64,000 nucleotides of DNA from Gari tellinella (Eukaryota; Mollusca; Bivalvia; Cardiida; Psammobiidae), in NCBI GenBank assembly GCA_922989275.2, contig OV277863.1, positions 47,412,999 through 47,476,998 of the forward strand. The letters are read 5' to 3'. Numbering within the stretch: position 1 is the stretch's first letter; every line of letters begins with the position of its first letter. The translations under genes and the position numbers were made by a program. Below, piece after piece: positions 1 through 10,460 of this stretch. A model generated the notes under the pieces. That model saw only the letters and a program-made list of their open reading frames with translations, was not told where the DNA came from and ran no database searches.

Positions 1-780
1 ATAGATCAGATTTAGGACTTTAAATGCTCGCCTGACTTTCGAGAAATCTGGAAAATATCAGTGAATGGTAGGATAGTAGCAGGAGCAGGGACTGACTGCA
101 GATCTGATCAAATGAATGACTCTCTAGCTTGTAAAAAACCAAGAAAGTATGCATGCTTTATGTCTTTGTAGGTGATTGTACATTATAATGATAGCAATCT
201 GCTCCCCACAAAGTCTCATCAGATCATTGTGCTACCAGTCAAGGCTGGATTGTATGGGGAACTGTTTTGTCATAGATCACGCAATACGTGCTAAGCATGC
301 TAATTTCTACTTGTAGCCATCCCATGTTGTTTTTTTGTTTTTTTCCTGTTTACCTACCTAGACTGTGTACAGTTTGCCTTTGCGGAGACAAAAGGCCTAT
401 TACATAAACCTATCTACCATAACCTATTTTATATGCCTGTTGAAAATAGGACATCAACTGTTTGTCCAGATTGTTAATGTGAACACTAAAAGAGATTTTG
501 TTTTATTTTCATGACACTTGGCAGTTTTTGCCCTAACCCACTTGCCCGAAGCCTGGGGCAAGTAGTTTCTGATTCGGACATGTGATATTTGCATCAGAAT
601 TTGGCATATTACAGTTAGAAAAGCAGATTTTGTCAGTTTTGGGAAAGTGGTTTGAAAAAATGAAGGAAAGTACTGATTTGGAAGAAGCTTAGTTGCCTTA
701 GAATATTATAGAGGAGTTCATAAATTGCCACATCGTGACCATCTTTGGAATTATGCCCCATTACAGGCATATCTTGTGCC
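1..780. other. No recognisable gene or repeat family
   Basis: AT-rich, no long ORF, and no copy of the foldback families found elsewhere in the window. I see nothing assignable here; it may be intronic or intergenic. Confidence 0.5.
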
Positions 781-2400
781 CTGTCTGTTTGGCTGCAACC
801 TTAAAGTTGGCAATAGTTTTTGAACTATAATACCCAATACACACTCAATACATTGAATATAAGTGTTTATCATATGAAGAAGTATATAGGTACGCAGGTT
901 TTTGGTATGTTGGGTCAAGGTCACAGGAGGTCAAAAGGTCAAATATTTGAAATGGCATTAACCTTTGACCATCAAGAGATAAGAACTTCATATTTTGTAT
1001 ACATATTACTCTAATTAGGAGGAATTTAAATATGTATCTTTAAGACATCTCCAGTCAAAGGGCAAGGTCACGGAGGTCAAAATGTTACGTTTATTTGCAA
1101 CCTTAATGTTTGGCATTACTTTGAACTATAACCAATACACACTCAATACATGACATTTTATGCGTTGCCCAAATGAAGAGGTATATGAATATGCAGTGTT
1201 TGGGCAGGTCAGGTCAAAGTCACAGAGGTCAAATGGTCAAATACTTGAAATTGCCTTAACATTAGACCCTCAAGTAAATAGGAACTTCATATGTGGTATA
1301 CATAGACTGTCAAGTCAGGGTGGTCAAAAGGTTGTGTTTATTTGCAACCTGAATGTTGGCAATAACTTTTGAACAATAACCAATACACAATCAATACATG
1401 ACATGTGTTTCCCATGGCAGGGGAATTTTAATATATATATTTTAGGTATGCCAAGTCTAAGGTCAAGGCCACAGAGGCTAAAAGGTCAAATTTATTTGCA
1501 ACCTTAACATTGGCAATTACTTTTGAACTATAACCAATACACACTCAATACATGACATAGGTATTGCTCATATCAAGAGGTATATGAATAAACTGGTCTT
1601 GGGCATGTCAGGACAAAGGTCAAGGTTAACTATTAAATGTTAAGTATGGCAATAACTTTTGAACTGTAACAAATACACACTCAATACATTGCATATGTGT
1701 TTCCCATATGAAGAGGTATATAAATATGCAAGGTTTTGGCATGTTGGGTCAAAATTCAAAGTCACAGAGGTCAAAAAGTCAAATACATGTATTTGGAATG
1801 AAAATACTCTTTGACCTTCAAGTGATAGGGCTTCCTATTTGGTATACATATTGCTCTAATGAAGCGGAATTATAAATATGTATATTTTAGACTTGTCCAA
1901 TTAAAAGTCAAGGTCACAGAGGTCAAAATGTCAAATTTATTCTCAACTTTTATATAGGCCTTATTTTTAAACTATAACTAATACAAAGTTAATACATGGT
2001 ATGTGTAATGTTGCCAATATGAAGAGGTATATGAATGCATAGGTTTTATGATTGGCAGTTGTCTGATCAAAGGTCAAGGTCACAGGGGTAATTTCTTTTT
2101 TAAAATTAGCTTTTACCTTTAACCATCAGCTGATCAGGACATCCTATTTGGTGTACATGTTTCACTAACTGAGACACATATAAATATGTATATTTCAGAC
2201 ATGTCGAGTGAAAGGTCAAGGTCAAATAAGTCAAAAGGTCAAAGTTTTTAAATAGCAATAACCTTTGAACCTCAGCTAACCTGGACTTCATATATTGTAT
2301 ACATGTTTCTCTAATTCAGAGGAGTATGAATATATCTCTTTCAGACATGTCTGGTCAAAGGTCAGGTTCACAGTTGTCAAAAGGTCAAATATGTTTGTTA
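780..2400 (+). repeat. Satellite-like degenerate tandem array rich in AGGTCA
   Basis: A block reading roughly TTTTGAACTATAACCAATAC followed by ACACTCAATACATGACAT recurs near 812, 1114, 1355, 1508, 1648 and 1955. The spacings are multiples of about 150 bp (302, 241, 153, 140, 307). Between these lie repeated blocks ATGAAGAGGTATATGAAT and strings of AGGTCA such as CAAGGTCACAGAGGTCA (about 1910-1926). Units are diverged, so the array is old. Short ORFs here simply follow the repeat. Confidence 0.75.
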
Positions 2401-2569
2401 TGGGGGAGTAGGCATAGTGTTTCATAAACTATGACTGTGTTTTTAGATGTAATTAAAATTCTCTGTAAGAACAAAAGATATTTGTCATAGAAATAATGCA
2501 ACAACAAAACTGTTTAACAGTTAAACTTGTGTAAATTGCCAAAGATGCCTTTATATATTTCTTCACATA

Positions 2570-2761
2570 CAGAGCTCCAGATAAGGGGAGTTTTTCAAAG
2601 ACTAAAATCTTTATTTCTGCTTGAAACCCTATGGTGTCACTACTCATTAGAATCGCCTCAAAGAGACGATTCTAATGAGTAGTAACACCATAGGATTTTG
2701 TGCTGTATAAGTGAGAAAATGTTTGATTTGTTCAGATTACTCCCCCTTATCTGGAGCCCTG
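2570..2761 (-). mobile_element. Family B MITE, near full length
   Basis: Left end CAGAGCTCCAGATAAG and right end CTTATCTGGAGCCCTG form inverted repeats. The centre is a foldback of TACTCATTAGAATCG arms around CTCAAAGAG. The flanks TTCACATA and TTCTCATA match at 7 of 8 bases, a possible target duplication. hAT-like by its termini only; no transposase. Confidence 0.8.
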
Positions 2762-2925
2762 TTCTCATAAGGAAATTTTACTCTAAAATACTGTGGTTAT
2801 GTAAGAAAGAAAATGACTGAAAACAAAATGAAATAAAATTGAAATCTACTAGATACTTTTTGCTTATATTTGTTCTGCTTTAAGGAGTCACCTGCATAAA
2901 GGTTTTGCACTATGGGCTATAGGGA

Positions 2926-3105
2926 ATTTAAACTCTTCACCTGCTGAATACACATATATAAAACTGACAGGTCACTATGAACATCTATCATCTGAACTAT
3001 TACACTGGCTAATAGATTATGGATACTTTTCCCAAGAGAAGAGTGATACTCATGTCAGATATAAGAGAACTGTGGAGACCCTTAGGAGCTGTCAGATCAG
3101 CATTT
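2926..3105. repeat. Family J fragment
   Basis: Carries the J flank ATCTATCATCTGA, then a purine-rich link, then AGGAGCTGTCAGATCAG, which is one arm of the J hairpin. The other arm is missing. Compare the fuller copy near 25240-25393. Confidence 0.45.
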
Positions 3106-3315
3106 GCTTTTTTGTAAAAAGCATTGATATACACTTTAAATGCTTCAGAAGGGTTAAATACAGGTAGAAATTTGTTTTCCAGAAGTATGTTTCTCAGGTT
3201 AAAGGTCCATTTGGTTATAAACATCTAAAAATTTAATGTCTAATTGATTTTATAATAAGATTTCCTTTATCAATAAATAAATAAAATATTCAGCTTTCTC
3301 ATGTATGCCATTATG

Positions 3316-3432
3316 CAGAGCTACAGATAAGAGGGAGTAAACTCAAGTTTTCCAACATGTTGTCACACCATAGGGTTTGGTGCAGATATAAAGATTTTAT
3401 GTTTTGAAATACTCCCCTAATCTTGTGCTCTG
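3316..3432 (+). mobile_element. Family B MITE with core deleted
   Basis: Ends CAGAGCTACAGATAAG and CTTGTGCTCTG are recognisable. The interior keeps CACCATAGGGTTTGG but has lost the paired CATTAGAATCG arms. TATG lies on both sides. Confidence 0.6.
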
Positions 3433-4052
3433 TATGCTTTCAGTAAACTTTGTAAAGCTTTGTGTATTATCTGGAAGAGAGGATTCAGTAGTCGTGCTTG
3501 GTGGAAGCATAAGGATTTTAGTAATGGAAATACTCTCTCTTTTGAAATACTCTCCTTATCTATAGTTATGGGTCTCCTTAGAGATCATTTGATATTCGGC
3601 ACACATTCTTTCAGATAGTTATTTTGTAGCAGGTTATAATTTGAAGCCAATTTTAGAATCTTTCCGATGAAATTACTGTCCTGGTTTTACGTGAAGCATC
3701 TCTTAGATGGCATATGCAATTATCTGAGGTGGAACACCCTGTCTGTAATTTTTGCAACCTCAGGAAATCAATGTGTGATGAAATTCATTAGTCCGGCACT
3801 TGCATCAGAATGCTTTTTGTCAGCAATAATTACATTTCTATCTCACAAATTGGCTGGCTGTCGATATCAAAGGTATGATCAAAAGTTAACATCCAAGCTC
3901 TGTATACATACCACCAAACGTGTTGGAGAAAAATAGGTTACTCAAAGAAGATCAAACACTGAATGGATGCTGAGAGTCAAGGGTCTTATAGTGGTTTCAC
4001 ATTTGTAGGATTATCTATAAGACATGTAGTTAGCCATGGCCTTGCTAAATAT
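3433..4052. other. No supported gene
   Basis: A weak open frame at 3667-3936 has no recognisable domain, no splice context and no similarity to the local repeats. I do not call a gene. Confidence 0.4.
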
Positions 4053-4215
4053 CAGGGGCTCCAGATAAGACAGAATGAATGGAACATTTCCAAATATTTT
4101 TCTTCTTTTGAATCATTATGCTCCACCAAATCCTATTTGCCATGACTGCTCATTAGAATCGTCTCTTCTAGATGATTCTAATGAGTAGTTACAGCATAGG
4201 ATTTAGATGAGACAT
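4053..4215 (+). mobile_element. Family B MITE, right end lost
   Basis: Starts CAGGGGCTCCAGATAAG and contains the CTCATTAGAATCGTCTC foldback. The right half stops after CATAGGATTT, where a D-type element begins. Confidence 0.6.
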
Positions 4216-4232
4216 AAGGAAGTTTGTATTTA

Positions 4233-4422
4233 TATCTATTTGCATGCTGGGTAATTTTTTATCGTCTGCAACAATAATTGTTGTCTGCAAAATTCTAAAA
4301 TTAGCATTTTTAAAATTTCTTTTCAAAACAGGGTCAGAATGGCAAACAGTTTGGATCCAAACTGTATGCAAAGGTAATCACTGTGGCAGATATATCCGCC
4401 GCTAGCGTGCAAAAAGAGTTAA
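4233..4422 (+). mobile_element. Family D foldback element, TTAA type
   Basis: Begins TTTGCATGCTGGGTAATTTT, includes two GTCTGCAA blocks, a shortened CAAACAGTTTGGATCC hairpin and ends GTGCAAAAAGAGTTAA. The left TTAA is not visible and the hairpin has lost its inner GACGCCG part. Confidence 0.6.
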
Positions 4423-4569
4423 GCTCTGAATATGTTTGTCCCGTAAAAAAGACTTTTGGCAGATTTGTGTTACATCATGTAACTTATGTCATCTTAATAT
4501 GACCAGTCCAGCTGTAAGAGGGCAAATGGGACTCAACTTTAAAACTTGTTTATCAAGATCTGCACTTTT

Positions 4570-5672
4570 TAGCTCACCTGAGCACAAAGTGCTCAAGGTG
4601 AGCTTTTGTGGTCAGTCAATGTCCGGCGTCGTGCGTTGTGCGTCAACAATTTCTTTAAACATCTTCTTCTCCAAAACCACTTGCCTGATTGCAACCAAAC
4701 TTCACAGGAATGTTCCTTGGGTCAAGCTCTTTCAAAGTTGTTCAAAGAATTTGAAACCATGCAGAACTCTGGTTGCTATGGCAACCAAAGTGAAAAAATA
4801 AGGAAATTTTAAAAAATCTTCTTGTCACAAACCACAAGAGCCAGAGCTTAGATATTTGGCACATGTCATTACCTATAGGTCTTCTATCAAAGTTGTTCAA
4901 TTTTGCCCCTGGGGTCAAAATTGGCCCCGCCCCGGGGTCAACGTTTTACATAGAGTTATATAGTGAAATGTTCAAACATCTTTTTCTCTGAAACCAATAT
5001 GTCCAGAGCTTTGATATTTAGCATGGTATTACTTCTAGAGGTATTTGACTTATATTGTTGAATTGGTTCCGGTCTGTTGCATATCTGGGTCACCGGAGCT
5101 AAAAATAGATTTTTTTCCATGAGAACTTAAAAAATCTTCTCGATTGAAACCATAGTACACTGAGCTTAGATATTTTGCACATAGCATCGTCTACAGATCC
5201 TCTATTAAAGTTGTTCAAATTTTGTCCCTGGGGTCAAAATTGGTCCCGCCCCGGGGATCACAGTTTTACAAAGAGTTATATAGTGAAATGTTCAAACATC
5301 TTTTTCTCTGGAACCAATATGACCAGAGCTTAAATATTTGGCATGGTATAACTTCTAGAAGTCCTTCACACATATTGTTGAATTGGTTATGGTCTGTTGC
5401 ATATCTGGGTCACCGGAGCTAAAAATAGATTTTTTCAATGAAAACTTCAAAAATCTTCTTGTCTGAAACCATAGTACACTGAGTTTAGATATTTTGCACA
5501 TATCATTGTTTACAGGTCCTTTATCTTAGTTGTTCAAATTTTGCCCCTGGGGTCAAAATTGGCCCCACCCTGGGGGTCACCTTTTACAAATCTTCTTTTC
5601 TGAAATCATGTGACCCATCCTAGTGTCACCATGGTCAGGTGAGCGATCAAGGGCCATTCTGGCCCTCTTGTT
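4570..5672 (+). repeat. Mollusc-type repeat with 320-bp internal tandem units
   Basis: Opens AGCTCACCTGAGCACAAAG and closes TCAGGTGAGCGATCAAGG followed by GGCCCTCTTGTTT, so GCTCACCTGA recurs inverted at the two ends. Inside, CCCCTGGGGTCAAAATTGG recurs near 4906, 5225 and 5546 (period about 320 bp), and ATATCTGGGTCACCGGAGC occurs near 5082 and 5401. I recognise this opening as a common interspersed repeat of bivalves (memory, not searched). No protein is encoded. Confidence 0.75.
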
Positions 5673-6012
5673 TCTTATATGATTAGTCTGACATGAGTGA
5701 AAAATGTCCTTATTATTTTAGCCAACGTATGCATGTCTATGCCTGAGTGTCTAGAGTACCAATTTAAGTTTTTCATAGCCACTTCATAAAAAAAGTAAAT
5801 GTCACCAAACAGTCTAATAGCATAATTTTTCCTATATTTCATTTGTTGATATTGATTGTACACAATCTGTAAGTCCCAACAGAGTGTTTTTTTCAGTCAA
5901 TGTCTGTGAACCGTTTCATTTTTATATCACTTTTGTCACAATATTTTTTACATGTTTTTGCCATGTTGTCTTGCAGGATATTTTAGCATTAAACAACAGT
6001 GATATCATTTTA

Positions 6013-6262
6013 TTAACCCTTTTCCCAATAGAAGCGACTTTTAGCGTATTTAATTTATTCCTCCGCTGAAGAAAATAGTTAGTTTATACCCTCATGAACA
6101 ATTACCATTACAAATATTTTATATAGCCTAGCAGATTTTAGCTTAAAGCAGGCTGAAAGTAAAGCAGAATGTGCCTTAAGGCACATTCTGCTTTACTTTC
6201 AATCTGCTTTAAGTGGCCACCTGTCTTCAAAACTAGAAACAGGCTATGAGGTAAAGGGTTAA
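6013..6262 (+). mobile_element. Family A MITE (TTAA, piggyBac-like), full length
   Basis: Bounded by TTAACCCTTTTCCCAATAG and GTAAAGGGTTAA. A near-perfect hairpin lies at about 6143-6213 with arms AAAGTAAAGCAGAATGTGCC. TTAA at each edge fits a piggyBac-type target. The left 130 bp is almost identical to the copy at 50721, so this subfamily moved recently compared with most copies here. Confidence 0.88.
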
Positions 6263-6626
6263 AACCATATTTCTATAGGTTGTATGAAATGCCATGTATG
6301 AATTTTGCAAATTCTATTTCTTTGAGTTCTTCTAAACTCTTGATTGTATTCTGCTTAAAAAGTATATGGCCTTATGGAATTCTCTTGTTCCTCTACCAAA
6401 TACCGTGAGTCAATGGTAATTCTGACCTTGGTCTTTATCCAAACACTTTGCAAATGCCAATTAAACTACCATTAGATTCCAAATGTTGCAAATGGTTGTG
6501 ACAGGTGTCAAAAATCTTCTGATATACAGTATTAAAATGTTTGCACAACAGCCGCTCAATCAAGAAACAAGTATTTTACCTCTATACAGGTTACTGCTGA
6601 ATGTATGAGGAATGCAGAAATCTCAT

Positions 6627-6700
6627 AATTCTTGTATGACCAAAGTAATGCAGAAAGCTCCTGTAGGAGTTTTCTGCGTTACTTTTGTCATACAAGAATT
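6627..6700. repeat. G-type hairpin
   Basis: Inverted repeat AATTCTTGTATGACCAAAG... with inner arms GCAGAAAGCTCC around TGTA. No clear element ends outside the stem. Confidence 0.75.
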
Positions 6701-7942
6701 GTAACACTTTCATTAAAGGACTACAAAATCTTCTTTTAATTGGCAGTTATACGCAAGTTTTACTACTGTTTTAATTAGAAACAGGGTATAAAGGTATCTG
6801 ATTTTGATTCTATCTTACTGCTTATGTGCCTCATGCTTTTATGAATCATATTTGAGGATTAAAGGTATTCAGTTTTAAATGTACTGACAACATCAAAGTG
6901 TGAGGGCTTCCTCCAAAATTTGATTTAATGCTTGTTTAATTTCATAACATCAGCTTCGTTTAATTACCCCATAATGTAACAGTAAACACCTGATGAACTG
7001 TAATACTCTTCATACTTGATTGCAAGCACATGCAGGGAATTCTGCAGATAAAATAATATATTTCACAATTTAGTAATCTACCATTGGAGCTAGATTTTCA
7101 ATATTCAGTATTGGACAGTTTCTAATGTCTGGAATATACCAGTGTACAGAACTGAATTCCTGCTTCAATCGCAGAAAGTTGGCATAATTTTGATGTTTGA
7201 GTCAGGCTGCTGCTTAATTACACGTACACCTTATAAAGGTGCAGCTAAAAGTTTCAGTCAATAGTTTTCTGCTTTTGTTTCATTTTGCTTTAATCCGAAA
7301 ACTCAGCCATCTGTCATGAACACAACCAGAATCTAAGAGTTGATTTGAATGGTCGTAATAAGGGGAAATTACTTTTCTCCTTAAATTTTTTTCAAAACAC
7401 CTATAATCCTGCAGGATCCCTCTGATCAAGGACTTCTCTTTTGTAATATTGTGAATATTATTGGGACACATCCTTAAACAGTCAACATGTCATAAAAATA
7501 GTAAGTCATTTTGAAGTTTGAGTAATTTAAGGTTCTAAAACAAAACAAAAATTCAATATTGACAGTAATGATGCAGTACTATTAGCAGGTTTAACATTAT
7601 TTCCTTTTTCAAGATTTTAAAGTTGTAATTTTTTGCTCTACCGGACCAGCTTTTTTCAACGATCAGTAAAATTAAAAAAAAAAAACTTGTTTATTAATCC
7701 ATCCTAATAGTGGGATTGTTTTACTGCCCCAGCCAAAGAAAACAAGAGGTAAAGTTCCGTAACATCATAAACACTTTCCCGACCTTCTTATAGAATACTA
7801 GGCATTGGTTCATGAAGTAGTCTCCTTTGCGTTTTCTATTGTTTTATCATCTCATGCAATATTTAGACAAATGTAATGTTTGTCATCAACTGGTGTCTCA
7901 CTCTCTGATCACTGTGAATGGGGAGAAGTTGATATTCCTGGT
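6701..7942. other. No gene or clear repeat
   Basis: AT-rich, only short ORFs in either strand. I see nothing to annotate. Confidence 0.4.
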
Positions 7943-8193
7943 TTAACCCTTTCCCCCATAGAAGCGCCTTTTAGCGCATTCAGTTTATTCTTGCTCTGAA
8001 GAAAATAGTTCCAATTTATACATTCATAAATATGTATAATACAAAATATTTTCTTTATTCTAGCAGATGATAGCTTAAAGCAGGCTGAAAGTAAAGCAGA
8101 ATGCGCTTAAAGCGCATTCTGCTTTACTTTCAACCTGCTTTAAGTTGACACCTATATTCAATACTAGAGATATGCTATGTGGGAAAGGGTTAA
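7943..8193 (+). mobile_element. Family A MITE, full length
   Basis: TTAACCCTTTCCCCCATAG at the left, GTGGGAAAGGGTTAA at the right, hairpin at about 8074-8144 with core GCAGAATGCGC. Same orientation as the 6013 copy. Confidence 0.88.
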
Positions 8194-8229
8194 GTGGCAA
8201 ATGACAATTTTACTGATGGACGAGATTTC

Positions 8230-8445
8230 AACCCTTACCCATCATGCTGAATTTAGATTGCTTCTTGTTTTGACATCGGCAAATTATAAAAATGTTCAAA
8301 CTTAGCATTAAATATAATTTTTGCAAGAATATACATTTTACATTAAAACAATTTTCAAACTGTTTGGATCCTGATTAGATGCCAAGTTACTTGGCATCTA
8401 ATCAGGATCTAAACTGTTAACAAGTGAGATTCTGATTGGATCAAA
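8230..8445 (+). mobile_element. Family D element, diverged
   Basis: Starts near AACCCTTACCCATCATGCTG and carries a strong hairpin at 8357-8418 (CAAACTGTTTGGATCCTGAT against ATCAGGATCTAAACTGTT). The right boundary is unclear. Confidence 0.5.
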
Positions 8446-8677
8446 ACTGTAAAAGCAAGTGGGGTTGGAGACAATGTTCAGCACTATAAGAGTGGAGAAG
8501 AAGCCTTTTTGTGTCTGTACTCCTGCAGCAGTATCGCACACATTGACAGTGAGAATCCAAAGAAATGCCAGACTTTTCTTAACCAGAGACCCTTAACCTC
8601 TGCACTATCTGCTCTAATGGTCTCCTGTTAGCAGGAATAGAGCCAATAAAGACAGAAAAGGCTAAGAATTACTAGCA

Positions 8678-9084
8678 ATGCATTACTCCCAGGGCTCCAG
8701 ATAAGGGGAGTATTTCAAAAACTAAAATCTTTATTTCTGCTTTAAACCCTATGGTGTCACTACTCATAAGAATCGTCTCAAAGAGACGATTCTAATGAGT
8801 AGCAACATCATAGGATTTGATGCTGTATGAGTGAGAAAAGGTTGGATTTGTTCAGAAAACTCCATCTTATCTGGAGCCTTGACTCCATAGATACACATTT
8901 TTATGCCTTTAATTTATTATTCCACTGAAGAAAATAGTTCCAATGTATACAGCCATGAAAGAAATATTTTCTATGTTCTTAAAGATGGTAGCTTAAAGCA
9001 ATCTGCTTTACTTTCAACCTGCTTTAACTGTGGTCACCTGTCTTCAAAAACTAGAAACAAGTCATATATGGGGTAATAGGTTAA
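8678..9084 (+). mobile_element. Family A MITE interrupted by a B insertion
   Basis: The left end CATTACTCC is separated from its continuation ACTCCATAGATACAC by a complete B element (8690-8881). The right part continues with the A sequence through GAAGAAAATAGTTCC to GGGGTAATAGGTTAA. The central hairpin has been reduced to part of one arm. Confidence 0.75.
8690..8881 (-). mobile_element. Family B MITE nested in A, 5-bp target duplication
   Basis: CAGGGCTCCAGATAAG to CTTATCTGGAGCCTTG. It is flanked by ACTCC at 8685-8689 and 8882-8886. Removing the element and one ACTCC restores the A sequence CATTACTCCATAGATACAC, so the duplication is secure. Confidence 0.9.
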
Positions 9085-9159
9085 CCAATCTCATACTAAT
9101 AACCAATATTAATTGGTGACCTTTTTTGCAAACAATATTTATCAGGATGCAATGCACCA

Positions 9160-9307
9160 GGCTCCAAGGTTATAAATATTTTGAGTTGAGTCTGAAGTTG
9201 TTCTCAAGCATTTGATTGGTCAGATTTGAGCCTAGGCTCAAACATGACCAATCAAATGCTTGAGAACGAACTCAGACTCAACTGAAACTCTTTATAACCT
9301 TGGACCC
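9160..9307. repeat. Long imperfect palindrome
   Basis: Arms of about 70 bp: GGCTCCAAGGTTATAAA pairs with TTTATAACCTTGGACC, and inner arms CAAGCATTTGATTGGTCA pair with TGACCAATCAAATGCTTG around GAGCCTAGGCTC. Not a copy of families A-E. Confidence 0.8.
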
Positions 9308-9325
9308 AGATATTAGTGTTTTCTT

Positions 9326-9796
9326 CTGACCTGTCGGAGTTATTTTTAGATTTGAACATTCTAAAACTTTCAAAGGGATGCGTTTTCTCTACATACGGTT
9401 AATGATACGGATAGCTGTAATTTTTGTGCGCAATGTACAGTAGAGGATACCTTATTATTTCCCGTTTAAACGCAAACACAATGCACTAAACTGTGGAAAT
9501 TTACTTTAAGAAATTTTAATTATATTTTTTAATCTGAGTAGCAAACAGGTTGGTGCCTGATCAGACACCGGGATCTGGCTCCAACCTGTTTGCAATGGAA
9601 ATAATAGCTTTAGTATATAAATGCGTTTGTTGGGAAAGAATAAAATATCAGTAAAGTGAGCGCAGCAGTCTCGTGCTGCACGAGGATCATACTTATCTGA
9701 AGTAGGAAAGTGTGCGATTACATATTCGATGTTACCTTGCTTACCCATTTACATCATTAACTATTCTGTTCTAAAAATAACTCCGACAGGTCAGAA
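9326..9796. mobile_element. Inverted-repeat element with a D-type core
   Basis: Terminal inverted repeats CTGACCTGTCGGAGTTATTT at the left (9328 on) and AAATAACTCCGACAGGTCAG at the right (to about 9794) match over at least 25 bp. Inside is a GCAAACAGGTTGGTGCC / TGGCTCCAACCTGTTTGC hairpin and a TACAGTAGAGGATACC block related to the TA-type element at 53070. Confidence 0.7.
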
Positions 9797-9889
9797 AAAT
9801 CAGACAATATAAGGTGAGTGACTTCAATTACTAACATCTTTATGTCTCAATCACACCCTTAATAATTATTGTTGTGACTGTACTCAGTA

Positions 9890-9980
9890 GAAGCTTTCTG
9901 ATGAGTAGTCAGTCACAGCATAGGGTTTGGTTGAGCATAAATAAGAAAATGCTGGAACTGTTCAGTTTTCTAAGTACACC
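9890..9980 (-). mobile_element. Family B right-half fragment
   Basis: Contains GATGAGTAGTCAGTCACAGCATAGGGTTTGG-like sequence and the AAATGCTGGAACTGTTCAG half of B; the other half is absent. Confidence 0.5.
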
Positions 9981-10010
9981 TGTGGATGTGAGGCCAAGTA
10001 ACACCAAATA

Positions 10011-10460
10011 CAGTAAAACCTCTCTATTACCACCACTAATTTTAATTAATTATTTGGTGTTAATGACAGGCCACTGCTTAAAGCAAGGTGAGAGTAAAAC
10101 AGAAACCCTCAGGGAGCTTTCTGTTTTACTGTCACCTTGCATTAACCCTTTGAACCCTAGTCCCGTGTATAGGCGTCCTTTTCAAACAGTGTACATGTGA
10201 ATAGTACACTTGTCCTATGCAAACAGTGAAGACCCAGATCAGAGGGCTCCGAAAGGAGCCCTCTGATCAGGGTCTTCACTGTTTGTCATAATGCCAAACA
10301 GTGACAAAAATAACCCTCAAAAGTCAATAATGGACTAGACTAAAATGGAAACTGGAATTGTCCATTTAAAGTTTCAGGGAGGAAAGAATTAAGCTGTCAC
10401 CTGTCTTTTATACAATCAATTAGCCTTCTTTATAAGGGTGGTAATAGTGAGGGTTTACTG
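10011..10460 (+). mobile_element. Family E element carrying a nested C: composite copy 1
   Basis: Outer ends CAGTAAAACCTCTCTATTAC and GTAATAGTGAGGGTTTACTG, flanked by TA on both sides (pogo/Tc1-type target). The E hairpin (CTTAAAGCAAGGTGAGAGTA, core near GCAGAAAGCTCC) is followed by a complete C element at 10142-10392, then the E right half AAGCTGTCACCTGTC. The same arrangement recurs at 36268-36723. Confidence 0.85.
10142..10392 (+). mobile_element. Family C MITE (TTAA) nested in E
   Basis: TTAACCCTTTGAACCCTAG to GGAGGAAAGAATTAA with a strong hairpin GACCCAGATCAGAGGGCTCC around GAAA. TTAA on each side; excising the element leaves TTAA between CACCTTGCA and GCTGTCACC, matching uninterrupted E at 43639. 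Confidence 0.88.

Noticed and set aside
780..2400. Repeated units as a CRISPR array
   Set aside because: Units are long and diverged with no constant short repeat and spacer pattern, and the DNA is animal-like.
3667..3936. 89-residue frame outside known repeats
   Set aside because: No domain, signal peptide or splice context; compatible with chance.
6143..6213. Strong hairpins as transcription terminators
   Set aside because: They are inside interspersed repeats of a eukaryotic genome and recur dozens of times with shared ends.
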